Shown here: one piece after another, positions 15,659-22,628 of the stretch
Layout of the letters: every line of letters starts with the position of its first letter
How positions within the stretch are numbered: position 1 is the stretch's first letter
Origin: a virus
Length of the DNA: 27,739 bases
Strand: one strand, 5' to 3'
Virus record (IMG/VR): IMGVR_UViG_3300030104_000399
Span: 1 to 27,739 of that record
Position numbers and translations under genes: made by a program
Notes under the pieces: generated by a model
Seen by the model: the letters and a program-made list of their open reading frames with translations, nothing else
What the model was told of the DNA's origin: nothing
The model's database searches: none

Positions 15659-17361
15659 TATTAAAGTTACAAGCCGAAGTAGGAAATGCTACTAAACAGC
15701 TTGAAGAGGTTAAAAAAGGTGTTGAGGGTATAGGCAAAAGCACAGATGGTGCAGAAAAAGGCATTAAAGGAATGGCTAAAGGCATCAAAGGTGTTGGTTT
15801 AGCTATTAAGGCAGCAGGTATAGGTTTGCTATTAAAAGGGTTGCAGTTGCTTGGTGATGCTTTTATGAAAAATCAAAAGGTAACAAATCTTTTTAACACA
15901 GTATTTACAGCACTTTCCAGGACATTAAATGATTTTGTAAATTTTTTAGTAAACAATACAGGCACAGTAATAGATATATTTAAAGATATATTTGAAAACC
16001 CACAAGAAAATTTAAAAGCATTAGGTAAAGCTATAAAAGATAACATAATAGAACGCTTTAATAGTGCAATAGATGCGTTAGGTTTTTTAGCAGATGCGTT
16101 TAAAAAGGTATTTGAAGGTGATTTTAAAGGTGCGTTAGAAAGTGCAAAAGAAGCAGGTAAAGAATATGTAGATGTATTAACAGGTGTTGATGGCACAGTT
16201 GATAAGGTAGTAGAAACTACTAAAAAAGTAGTTGAAGCAACTAAAGAATATGCAGTTAATACATATAATGCAGCAGCAGCACAAATACAATTAAACAATG
16301 CAGCACAAATATCAGCAGCACAGCTAACAGGACTTGTAGAAGAAAATGATAGATTAGCAGAAACGCAAAGGCAAATACGAGATAACGAAAATGCTTCATT
16401 TGAAGAAAGGATTGCAGCAAATAATAAGCTAAAAGAAATACTAGAAAAACAGAAAGAAGATATGTTGGCATTAGCTGACATAAATATTGCAGCAGCACAA
16501 GCCGAATTAGATGCTTTAGATAATACAGAGAACAGGGTAGCACTACAAGATGCTATAAACGAGAAGAAAGGTATAGAGGCACAGATTACAGGGTTTATGT
16601 CAGAGCAAATGACTAACGCTGTATCGCTAGAAAATGAAAGGTTAGAGGTTGTAAATAGTGTCAACGCAGAAATGATGACTGCTAGACAAAGGGAGATTGA
16701 GGATGTAAGGCTGCATTACCAAGAGCAAATCAAACTTGCTAAAAAAGCAGGTATGGATACTGTTGGTTTAGAAAAACAAAAATCCGAAGCGTTAAGAAAA
16801 ATAAAATCAGCACAATTACAAGCTGACCTAGATGCAACAGCAGGAATGTTAAGTAGTGCAGCAGCATTACAAAAAGAAGGAACAGCAGGTTGGAAAGCCA
16901 CAAAAATTGCAGAAACAGTAGTAAGCACATATAGTGGTGCACAGAAAGCATACGAGAGTATGGTTGGTATACCTATCATAGGACCGACACTAGGTGCAAT
17001 CGCAGCAGGTATAGCAGTAGTAGCAGGTTTAAAACAAGTTCAAACAATTAGAAATACACCGATACCTGAAATGGCTATGGGTGGTATAGTAGGTGGTTAT
17101 GGTAGTGGCACTAGCGATAGCGTTAATGCAAGATTAAGCAGGGGTGAAAGCGTTATCAATGCAAAGTCAACAAGGATGTTTAAACCACTTTTAAGCAACA
17201 TAAATCAAGCAGGTGGTGGAGTTGGGTTCGCAGATGGTGGAACGCTTGATACAGGAAGTGCAGGTATGACTACAGGAGTTGTTAAAGCGTATGTAGTTGC
17301 TGATGAAATGACAAATGAACAAGATAGATTAAATAATATTAGAAGAAAAGCATCATTATAA
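15640..17361 (+). CDS. Tail tape measure protein
   Basis: The 573-aa protein has the usual tape measure build. It starts with a helical, Lys/Glu-rich coiled coil (KLQAEVGNATKQLEEVKKGV). Hydrophobic Gly/Ala-rich segments lie near residues 50-72 (GVGLAIKAAGIGLLLKGLQL) and 445-470 (IPIIGPTLGAIAAGIAVVAG). Coiled coils (ENDRLAETQRQIRDNENASF) fill about 230-400, and a Gly-rich C-terminus (AMGGIVGGYGSGTSD) is typical of the family. It sets tail length; by the usual 1.5 angstrom per residue the tail would be roughly 85 nm. It is the largest helical protein in the block. Confidence 0.85.
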   Translation: MAQEEVILKLQAEVGNATKQLEEVKKGVEGIGKSTDGAEKGIKGMAKGIKGVGLAIKAAGIGLLLKGLQLLGDAFMKNQKVTNLFNTVFTALSRTLNDFVNFLVNNTGTVIDIFKDIFENPQENLKALGKAIKDNIIERFNSAIDALGFLADAFKKVFEGDFKGALESAKEAGKEYVDVLTGVDGTVDKVVETTKKVVEATKEYAVNTYNAAAAQIQLNNAAQISAAQLTGLVEENDRLAETQRQIRDNENASFEERIAANNKLKEILEKQKEDMLALADINIAAAQAELDALDNTENRVALQDAINEKKGIEAQITGFMSEQMTNAVSLENERLEVVNSVNAEMMTARQREIEDVRLHYQEQIKLAKKAGMDTVGLEKQKSEALRKIKSAQLQADLDATAGMLSSAAALQKEGTAGWKATKIAETVVSTYSGAQKAYESMVGIPIIGPTLGAIAAGIAVVAGLKQVQTIRNTPIPEMAMGGIVGGYGSGTSDSVNARLSRGESVINAKSTRMFKPLLSNINQAGGGVGFADGGTLDTGSAGMTTGVVKAYVVADEMTNEQDRLNNIRRKASL

Positions 17362-18101
17362 TGGAAAAGAAAACAACAAAAATCGTAGAATTAGTTATAG
17401 ATGAAAGTAACGAAGAATTGGCTATTGACGCAATATCTCTTGTTACTGAACCTGCCATAGCACAGGACTTCGTCTATTTTAACAAAACAAAACATAACCT
17501 AACATTAGCAAAGGTAGATGAGGAACAAAGGTTGCTTGTATCACCTGCACTAATACCTAACAAGCAGATATATCGTTTTGACGCAGATACTAACCAAGAA
17601 TACTATGTATACTTCACTGCTGAAACAGTAAAAAAAGCTAGTGAAATGTATTTGAAGCATAACAACAATAATAATGCGACTGTGCAACACGAAAACAAAG
17701 TTACAGGCGTGCATACTGTAGAAAGTTGGATTATACAAGATGCTGAAATGGACAAATCAAGATTATATGGTTTTGATTTACCTAAAGGCACGTGGATGGT
17801 GAGTATGAAAATAGAAAACCAAGAAATAATAGATAGAATAAAAGAGGGTGAATTAAAAGGATTGTCTATTGAGGGTTATTTTATTGACCGCATGCAGAAA
17901 ATGAGCAAATTTGAAAAAGTAGGCGATATAGATGGTATGCCTGTTTTTGATACAGTAGAAGAAGCAGAGGCAGTAGCTAAAGAAATGGGTTGCGAAGGAT
18001 ATCACGAACACGAACTGAATGGAAAGACTGTGTATATGCCTTGTTCAGACCACGATATTATTTCAGCATTAGACGAAATACTAAAAAAAAAAGTAAACTA
18101 G
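17361..18101 (+). CDS. XkdF-like prohead serine protease, short form
   Basis: The 246-aa product matches the XkdF phage serine protease pattern: LVSPALIPNKQIYRF near 59-73, H110 in TVQHENKV, VESWIIQDAEMDKS, PKGTWMVSMKIENQEIIDRI and S169 in GLSIEGYF. H110 and S169 are the likely catalytic pair. It would trim the scaffold and capsid during head maturation, and it lies next to those genes. The reading frame ends in A10 followed by GTAAACTAG. An intact second domain continues in the -1 frame, so a longer fused form is probably made as well. Confidence 0.75.
   Translation: MEKKTTKIVELVIDESNEELAIDAISLVTEPAIAQDFVYFNKTKHNLTLAKVDEEQRLLVSPALIPNKQIYRFDADTNQEYYVYFTAETVKKASEMYLKHNNNNNATVQHENKVTGVHTVESWIIQDAEMDKSRLYGFDLPKGTWMVSMKIENQEIIDRIKEGELKGLSIEGYFIDRMQKMSKFEKVGDIDGMPVFDTVEEAEAVAKEMGCEGYHEHELNGKTVYMPCSDHDIISALDEILKKKVN
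18083..18092 (+). other. A10 slippery tract joining the protease to its -1 frame domain
   Basis: Ten A's read ctA-AAA-AAA-AAA-gta in the protease frame, giving the perfect slippery heptamer A-AAA-AAA in phase, three codons before the TAG at 18099-18101. A -1 shift leads into SKLESYTDYPQG. RNA polymerase slippage on A10 could also produce the fused message. Confidence 0.65.
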
Positions 18102-18400
18102 AAAGTTATACTGATTACCCACAGGGTGCTACTAACAACGCAAAAAGAGCAATAAAATGGAAGGAGGAAAATGGAAGTAGCTGTGGAACACGTGTGGGTT
18201 GGACAAGAGCTAACCAAATTGCAAATAGAAAACCTATATCACGAGACACTATTGCAAGAATGGCTAGTTTCAAAAGACACCAACAACACAAAGATGTGCC
18301 ATACTCCGAAGGTTGTGGAGGAATTATGTGGGACGCGTGGGGAGGAAGTTCAGGAATCAATTGGGCGATAAGCAAACTGAAAGAAATTGATGGCGAATAA
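18092..18400 (+). CDS. -1 frame C-terminal domain of the XkdF-like protease
   Basis: About 102 residues carry a compact domain: YPQGATNNAKRAIKWKEENG, then CGTRVGWTRANQIANRKPIS, RDTIARMASFKRHQQHK and GGIMWDAWGGSSGINWAISK. I know this domain as a C-terminal part of phage head proteins. In this frame the only start before the domain is a TTG at 17990 inside the protease gene, which yields an Arg-rich nonsense leader; the first ATG (at about 18261) would cut the domain in half. It is therefore probably expressed only as a fusion of about 346 aa through the A10 tract. Its function is unknown. Confidence 0.65.
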   Translation, partial: SKLESYTDYPQGATNNAKRAIKWKEENGSSCGTRVGWTRANQIANRKPISRDTIARMASFKRHQQHKDVPYSEGCGGIMWDAWGGSSGINWAISKLKEIDGE

Positions 18401-18430
18401 GTAACAAAACAAAACATATTATATTTACTA
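18401..18430 (+). promoter_or_regulatory. Copy 3 of the bipartite promoter-like motif, before the head operon
   Basis: GTAACAAA at 18401-18408, an 11-base spacer and TATATTTACTA at 18420-18430. It begins directly after the stop of the protease fusion and ends 25 bases before the ATG at 18456. It probably gives extra transcription of the scaffold and major capsid genes, which are needed in large amounts. Confidence 0.65.
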
Positions 18431-18455
18431 ATAAACACACCTAAATCTTACCGAG

Positions 18456-18902
18456 ATGAGCAAACTATATTTTGAGAAATTAAATACTGAAAAGTTAGCT
18501 AAACTAAAAGAAGTTAAGTTAGCTAAACTGCAAGAGATTAAATTAAGTTTAATAGACGAAGCAAAAACTGTTTTCGGTCAAAGTGCAAAAGTTCTTGCAG
18601 AAATGGAGTCAACAATACCTCAAGCAGAACAATTAGCAGAAAGATTCAAGGATGTTCAAAAAGATTCAACTGAAATGTTCAAAAGAATTGACACTTTGAT
18701 AGACGATGAAAGTGAAGCTTATGATGAAATAGAGTTGATGAAAGAACAATTAGAAAAAAGTGCTGAAGCAATAGGGTTAGATGCGAGTGATATAAAGGAA
18801 TATAAAGATTTAGATAGTTTGTTAGATGATATTTCTGACAGAAGTTCTAAACTTGAAGATATGTTCCAACTATTTCAAGCAATTTTTAATGCGAAAATTT
18901 AA
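18456..18902 (+). CDS. Coiled-coil head-associated protein (148 aa)
   Basis: The protein is highly charged and fully helical. Residues 9-31 contain two near-identical heptad units (KLAKLKEV, KLAKLQEI), encoded by a 14-base direct repeat 21 bases apart (AAGTTAGCTAAACT). A long Glu-rich coiled coil follows (EMESTIPQAEQLAERFKDVQ). It has no catalytic motif. It is first in the transcript that also carries the scaffold and capsid genes, so it may be a second scaffold-like or assembly factor. This is inferred from position. Confidence 0.6.
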   Translation: MSKLYFEKLNTEKLAKLKEVKLAKLQEIKLSLIDEAKTVFGQSAKVLAEMESTIPQAEQLAERFKDVQKDSTEMFKRIDTLIDDESEAYDEIELMKEQLEKSAEAIGLDASDIKEYKDLDSLLDDISDRSSKLEDMFQLFQAIFNAKI

Positions 18903-18917
18903 TAATTATAAATAACT

Positions 18918-19559
18918 ATGGACTTAAAAACTAGAATTAGAGTTGCCCTAGGTATTGAGGAGGAAACTACTCAATTAGCTTATGAAGGCAAATTAGCAGA
19001 CGGAACAATAATCGTTTCAGAAGCAGATGCCCTAGCAGAGGGTGTCGCAGTTAGTGTTCTTGTAGAAGACGGAACACAAATGCCTTTACCTGTTGGCGAA
19101 TACGAAACAGAAGACGGTGTAAAATTTGTTGTTGAAGAAGAGGGTGTTATTGCATCTATGGAAGAAGAAGCAGAGGAAGAAGAAGACGATATGGGTAAAG
19201 ACAAAGATGAAGACGATTATGGTGACGACAAAGAAGAAATGTCTAACGATAACGCTGAATTGTTTGCAGAGATAGGTGCTGTTGTTAAAGAACTTTTAGA
19301 AGAAGTTAGAAACGACATATCACGCCTTAACGCTGAATTAGATGAGTTAAGAGGTGAAAACCTAGCGAAAGACGAAAATATCGCTGAATTACAAGAAGAA
19401 AACACAAATTTATCTGCACAGGTAAAAGAGTTAGGTGAAGCACCTGCTGACAACCCTGTGAAGCTAAATAAGTTTAATAAAGAGAAAGTAGTTTTATCTC
19501 GTTCAGAGTATAACAAACTTTCAAGGAAAGAAAAATTTATATATAACCTTAATAAATAA
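18918..19559 (+). CDS. Scaffolding-like head protein
   Basis: The protein has 213 aa. The first 75 residues form a beta-rich domain (YEGKLADGTIIVSEADALAE, GTQMPLPVGEYETEDG) that resembles a small N-terminal domain of Bacteroidota phage head proteins. Residues 78-110 are an extreme acidic stretch (MEEEAEEEEDDMGKDKDEDD). A long coiled coil follows (LEEVRNDISRLNAELDELRG, IAELQEENTNLSAQVKELGE) and then a basic end. An acidic region plus coiled coil plus a C-terminal basic hook directly upstream of the capsid gene is the usual scaffold arrangement. The XkdF-like protease would be its processor. Confidence 0.7.
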   Translation: MDLKTRIRVALGIEEETTQLAYEGKLADGTIIVSEADALAEGVAVSVLVEDGTQMPLPVGEYETEDGVKFVVEEEGVIASMEEEAEEEEDDMGKDKDEDDYGDDKEEMSNDNAELFAEIGAVVKELLEEVRNDISRLNAELDELRGENLAKDENIAELQEENTNLSAQVKELGEAPADNPVKLNKFNKEKVVLSRSEYNKLSRKEKFIYNLNK

Positions 19560-19566
19560 TTAAAAG

Positions 19567-20484
19567 ATGGGATTTTCAATTACTTCAAACTACGCAGGTG
19601 AACACGCAGGTCAGTATATTTCTGCTGCACTTCAATCTGCTGATAGTTTACAATACTTGACTGTTTTAGAAAATGTTAAGTATAAGAGAAACATCACAAA
19701 AGTAGCAACATCAGGAATGATTGCTGATGCTACTTGTGATTTCACAGATGCAGGAACACTTACTTTAACAGAAAGAGTTCTTAACCCAAAGGAACTACAA
19801 ATCAATGTAGACCTTTGTAAAAAAGATTTACTAGCTGATTGGCAAGCTGCTCAAATGGGTGCAGGTGCACACAACAGAGATATGTCTAACGACTTCACTG
19901 CTTTTGTTATGTCGCACTTATCTGATACTATTGCTGACCATGTTGAAACAAACATTTGGCAAGGTCTTGATGCTTCAGCAGGACAATTTACAGGCTTCTT
20001 ACACGCAGGTAACGGATACTTCGAGAATGATACTGCTATCGTAGAAGCTACTAACACAGGTGGTGCTGGTGTTGCATACACAGCAGGAACTGTTATCGCT
20101 AACCTACAATTGATTGCAGCATCTATTCCTGCAGCAGTTTTAGGAAAAGATGATTTATACATCTATATGTCAACTAGCGTATACAGATTATACATACAAG
20201 CAATGTCTACATTAGGATATGTTAACGCATACCACATGGCACAAGATTATGTTCCAATGTTTGAAGGAATTAAAATCGCTGTTTGTCCAGGAATCCCTAA
20301 TGATATGATGTGTGCTGCTCAAAAATCTAACCTGTTCTTCGGAACTGACTTGGTTTCTGACACTACAACTATCAAAATGCTTGATATGTCTGAACTAGAT
20401 GGTTCTGACAATGTTCGTGTAGTAGCTAAATTTACTGCAGGAGTTCAGCACGCACAAGGTGGCGACATTGTAAGATTAGACTAA
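19567..20484 (+). CDS. Major capsid protein
   Basis: The protein has 305 aa, a normal length for an HK97-fold capsid protein lacking a delta domain. The start MGFSITSNYAGEHAGQYISA, the middle DHVETNIWQGLDASAGQFTG and the end FTAGVQHAQGGDIVRLD follow patterns of Bacteroidota phage capsids. There are alternating helices and strands with few charged runs. It uses different codons from its neighbours, with more C-ending codons (AAC, ATC, GAC), as expected for the most strongly expressed phage gene. It directly follows the scaffold gene and is followed by a hairpin. Confidence 0.8.
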   Translation: MGFSITSNYAGEHAGQYISAALQSADSLQYLTVLENVKYKRNITKVATSGMIADATCDFTDAGTLTLTERVLNPKELQINVDLCKKDLLADWQAAQMGAGAHNRDMSNDFTAFVMSHLSDTIADHVETNIWQGLDASAGQFTGFLHAGNGYFENDTAIVEATNTGGAGVAYTAGTVIANLQLIAASIPAAVLGKDDLYIYMSTSVYRLYIQAMSTLGYVNAYHMAQDYVPMFEGIKIAVCPGIPNDMMCAAQKSNLFFGTDLVSDTTTIKMLDMSELDGSDNVRVVAKFTAGVQHAQGGDIVRLD

Positions 20485-20499
20485 TAATAACTAGCTTAA

Positions 20500-20525
20500 A
20501 GCAAGGGGTGTCAAAACCCTTTGCT
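20500..20525 (+). terminator. Hairpin after the major capsid gene
   Basis: AGCAAGGG (20500-20507) pairs with CCCTTTGCT (20517-20525) across a nine-base loop, with one bulged T at 20520. No U-tract follows, so it is not a textbook terminator. It could stabilise the capsid message, act as a processing site, or partly terminate to keep capsid expression above that of the downstream gene. Confidence 0.5.
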
Positions 20526-20551
20526 AAAAAGCACTTAAAACATATAATAAT

Positions 20552-21103
20552 ATGGCTTGTGAATTAACGAAAGGTAGAGGATTGGATTGCAAAGATGTAA
20601 TGGGTGGCGTTAAAGCTATCTATTTCGCACAGCATGAAGATGCTACTATCACAACAACAGGGGGTGCGGTTAGTGATTTAGACTTGACTACTAATTTATT
20701 CAAATACACATTACCAAGAGGCACAGGTAGTTTTACTGAAACTATCCAACCAAGTGTTGAAAATGGCACTGTGTTCTACGAACCATCAGTTACAATTATG
20801 CTACATAAGATGACTGTTGGCGATAGAAACGAAATTAAATTATTAGCACAAAACAGATTGTTAGTTTTTATTCAAACTAATGTCAAGGACGCTAATGGCA
20901 AAGATAAGATTTGGTGTTTAGGTGCAGATAATGGTTTAGAATTATCAGCAGGAACATCACAATCAGGTGCAGCATTTGGTGATATGAATGGATATAATTT
21001 AACCTTCACAGGGGCAGAGGCAGAACCTTGCTTATTTGTTCAGGCATACACTACAGCACCATTTGATAATGCAGGATTTACTGTAACAGTAACAGCATCA
21101 TAG
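20552..21103 (+). CDS. Probable major tail tube protein
   Basis: The protein has 183 aa. It opens ACELTKGRGLDCKDVMGGVK, a start I associate with tail tube proteins of Bacteroidota phages, and continues as a beta-rich domain (VTIMLHKMTVGDRNEIKLLA, NRLLVFIQTNVKDANG). It ends GFTVTVTAS. It sits alone between the capsid hairpin and a strong intrinsic terminator, which suits a highly expressed structural protein. Tail tube is the best guess; another abundant virion protein is possible. Confidence 0.6.
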   Translation: MACELTKGRGLDCKDVMGGVKAIYFAQHEDATITTTGGAVSDLDLTTNLFKYTLPRGTGSFTETIQPSVENGTVFYEPSVTIMLHKMTVGDRNEIKLLAQNRLLVFIQTNVKDANGKDKIWCLGADNGLELSAGTSQSGAAFGDMNGYNLTFTGAEAEPCLFVQAYTTAPFDNAGFTVTVTAS

Positions 21104-21130
21104 TCCAATAAGGACACAATATATTTGATT

Positions 21131-21156
21131 AAAGGCAGGTTTTTCCTGTCTTTTTT
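21131..21156 (+). terminator. Rho-independent terminator after the tail-tube-like gene
   Basis: AAAGGCAGG (21131-21139) pairs with CCTGTCTTT (21145-21153), with one G-U pair, around a TTTTT loop, and the T-run continues to 21156. This is the clearest intrinsic terminator in the window. It ends the head transcript and is followed 12 bases later by a promoter-like motif. Confidence 0.85.
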
Positions 21157-21167
21157 CGTATATAAGC

Positions 21168-21197
21168 GTAACAAATCATTGTTTTTTATATTTACTA
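21168..21197 (+). promoter_or_regulatory. Copy 4 of the bipartite promoter-like motif
   Basis: GTAACAAA at 21168-21175, an 11-base spacer and TATATTTACTA at 21187-21197. It lies directly after the intrinsic terminator and 8 bases before the GTG at 21206. The short distance implies a nearly leaderless message. It probably drives the decoration, portal, connector and lysis genes. Confidence 0.65.
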
Positions 21198-21205
21198 TAA
21201 AGAAA

Positions 21206-21574
21206 GTGTTATATATCAAAAAAGCATCAGCGAATACATTGAAAGTTACTTTGAAAGACAAGATGACTGCTTCAGTCAGCACTTGGAAATTAAAGATAAC
21301 TAATGATATTAAACAAGCAGAACAAGAAATTACGATAACACCTACTTTAACTAATAGTAGATTTGATACTTTTGCGATTACTGAACCTGCTGATATAACA
21401 CTAACTGATGAAGGTAGTTACACATACGAAATAACAGGTGATGGCGTAACAATGGAAAAAGGAAAAGCGATAGTGTATGATGGAACTTATACAACAGCTA
21501 GTAAGTTTGGTGATGAGGTTACATACACAGAACACACGAACACAACGACTAACACACAATATATAACAATTTAA
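21206..21574 (+). CDS. Small virion protein, possible decoration or fibre-related protein
   Basis: The protein has 122 aa from GTG 21206. A TTG at 21125 would start inside the terminator and is rejected; ATG 21263 would remove the IKKASANTLKVTLKDK strand that seems part of the fold. The body is a Thr-rich beta sandwich (STWKLKITNDIKQAEQEITI, GSYTYEITGDG). This kind of short beta protein is frequent among Bacteroidota phage structural genes. The function is unknown. It may decorate the capsid or be part of a fibre. Confidence 0.6.
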   Translation: MLYIKKASANTLKVTLKDKMTASVSTWKLKITNDIKQAEQEITITPTLTNSRFDTFAITEPADITLTDEGSYTYEITGDGVTMEKGKAIVYDGTYTTASKFGDEVTYTEHTNTTTNTQYITI

Positions 21575-21576
21575 TT

Positions 21577-21846
21577 ATGGCTTACAAGAATACAAACGAC
21601 CACCTACAAGAAATGCTAGGCAAAAAAGGTTCTGTAGAAGTTTTTACAACAGTAGCACAAACAAGTAAAGATTGGTATGCAATTCACTTTGTTACTGAAA
21701 GCACAATTACAAATTGCACAATTACAGGTGCTACTAATGATAGTAATTTAGATGGTAAAACAATACCTGCAGGAACAGTTATTTTTGCACCTTTTACAGC
21801 TATTACATTATCAGGCTCTAGCGTAGCAATAGGATATAACAACTAA
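21577..21846 (+). CDS. Small beta-rich virion protein (89 aa)
   Basis: A short protein with a helical start (NTNDHLQEMLGKKGSVEVFT), a Thr-rich region (ESTITNCTITGATNDSNLDG) and a TIPAGTVIFAPFTAITLSGS end, the last pattern being common in small phage decoration proteins. It begins 2 bases after the previous stop and ends 1 base before the next start. No family is assigned with confidence. A structural role is inferred from neighbours. Confidence 0.6.
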   Translation: MAYKNTNDHLQEMLGKKGSVEVFTTVAQTSKDWYAIHFVTESTITNCTITGATNDSNLDGKTIPAGTVIFAPFTAITLSGSSVAIGYNN

Positions 21847-21847
21847 T

Positions 21848-22627
21848 ATGAAATTTGCACTAGGATTAGGCATAAACGCAAGAGCAGAAAACCTAGAGAC
21901 AATGGGTGCTTTTGACATTGGTAACCTTGATGATTTAGTAACTTGGTTTAAGTTTAACACAAATATATCTACTGCCGATAGAGATAGTGATGGTGACAAT
22001 GATATAACTTGGACATCTAGCCATACTGATGCTAGAACCGCTTCACAAACAACTGACTTACAAGAGCCTACTACAACAAGTGGCTACATTGATTTTGATG
22101 GTAGTGAAGACAATTTAGATTTGTCATCACAATTAACACTTACTCAATTTACAATGTTTTTAGCAATAGATTTTGGTTCATTATCTAATGAAACTGTTTT
22201 AGGTAAAACTAATGATGCTGATATGTTTTTAAGATTTGGCTATCAAACTAATGCTGCTAAATTTAGGTTTCGTAGAGGCGATGCAGCCACAAACAATGTA
22301 GACGGTGTAATGGATGAATCTTTAACAACAGGCGAAATCAATTTAATTACTATTCGTTGCTTTCAAACAGCAGGTGGTAGTGATACAACATTAAAAATTG
22401 AATTATCAAAAATTAGTGGTGGCGAAGTAACTACTAATGAAATATATTCTGAAGATGATTCTACTTTTGACCATGGCGATAACTTGGCTTTAAACACTAT
22501 AGGAGTGCAAACTACTAATTCAGCAGCAGCAGATATGAAGTTATACGAGTGGGTTGTGTTTGATGCTAACCTAACTTCTGCTACAAGAAGAAACATACAA
22601 ATAGATATATTAAACAGAACATCATAA
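21848..22627 (+). CDS. LamG / concanavalin A-like lectin-domain virion protein
   Basis: The protein has 259 aa. LDDLVTWFKFNTNISTADRD, GYIDFDGSEDNLDLSSQLT, QFTMFLAIDFGSLSN and KLYEWVVFDANLTSATRRNI fit the strand order of a LamG/concanavalin A-like jelly roll, which often binds sugars. A calcium-type Asp-rich loop (DRDSDGDND) is visible. On a phage it could help attachment to surface polysaccharides or decorate the capsid. It is encoded next to head genes, so a capsid-borne lectin is plausible. The fold is fairly clear, the ligand unknown. Confidence 0.65.
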   Translation: MKFALGLGINARAENLETMGAFDIGNLDDLVTWFKFNTNISTADRDSDGDNDITWTSSHTDARTASQTTDLQEPTTTSGYIDFDGSEDNLDLSSQLTLTQFTMFLAIDFGSLSNETVLGKTNDADMFLRFGYQTNAAKFRFRRGDAATNNVDGVMDESLTTGEINLITIRCFQTAGGSDTTLKIELSKISGGEVTTNEIYSEDDSTFDHGDNLALNTIGVQTTNSAAADMKLYEWVVFDANLTSATRRNIQIDILNRTS

Positions 22628-22628
22628 A

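Noticed and set aside
15873-16664. 263-codon open frame on the minus strand
   Set aside because: It is fully antisense to the tape measure, with a Ser/Ala/Phe/Leu-rich composition produced by reading the Ala/Lys/Glu-rich helical gene backwards. It has no domain, and no other credible minus-strand gene exists.
17990-18091. TTG start giving a 136-aa independent protein before the second protease domain
   Set aside because: The leader read in this frame is Arg-rich nonsense overlapping the protease gene. The domain begins only after the A10 tract, so frameshifting explains it better.
21125-21205. Extended N-terminus from TTG 21125
   Set aside because: The segment covers the terminator stem and the promoter motif and would encode a hydrophobic, low-complexity leader. 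The GTG at 21206 fits better.
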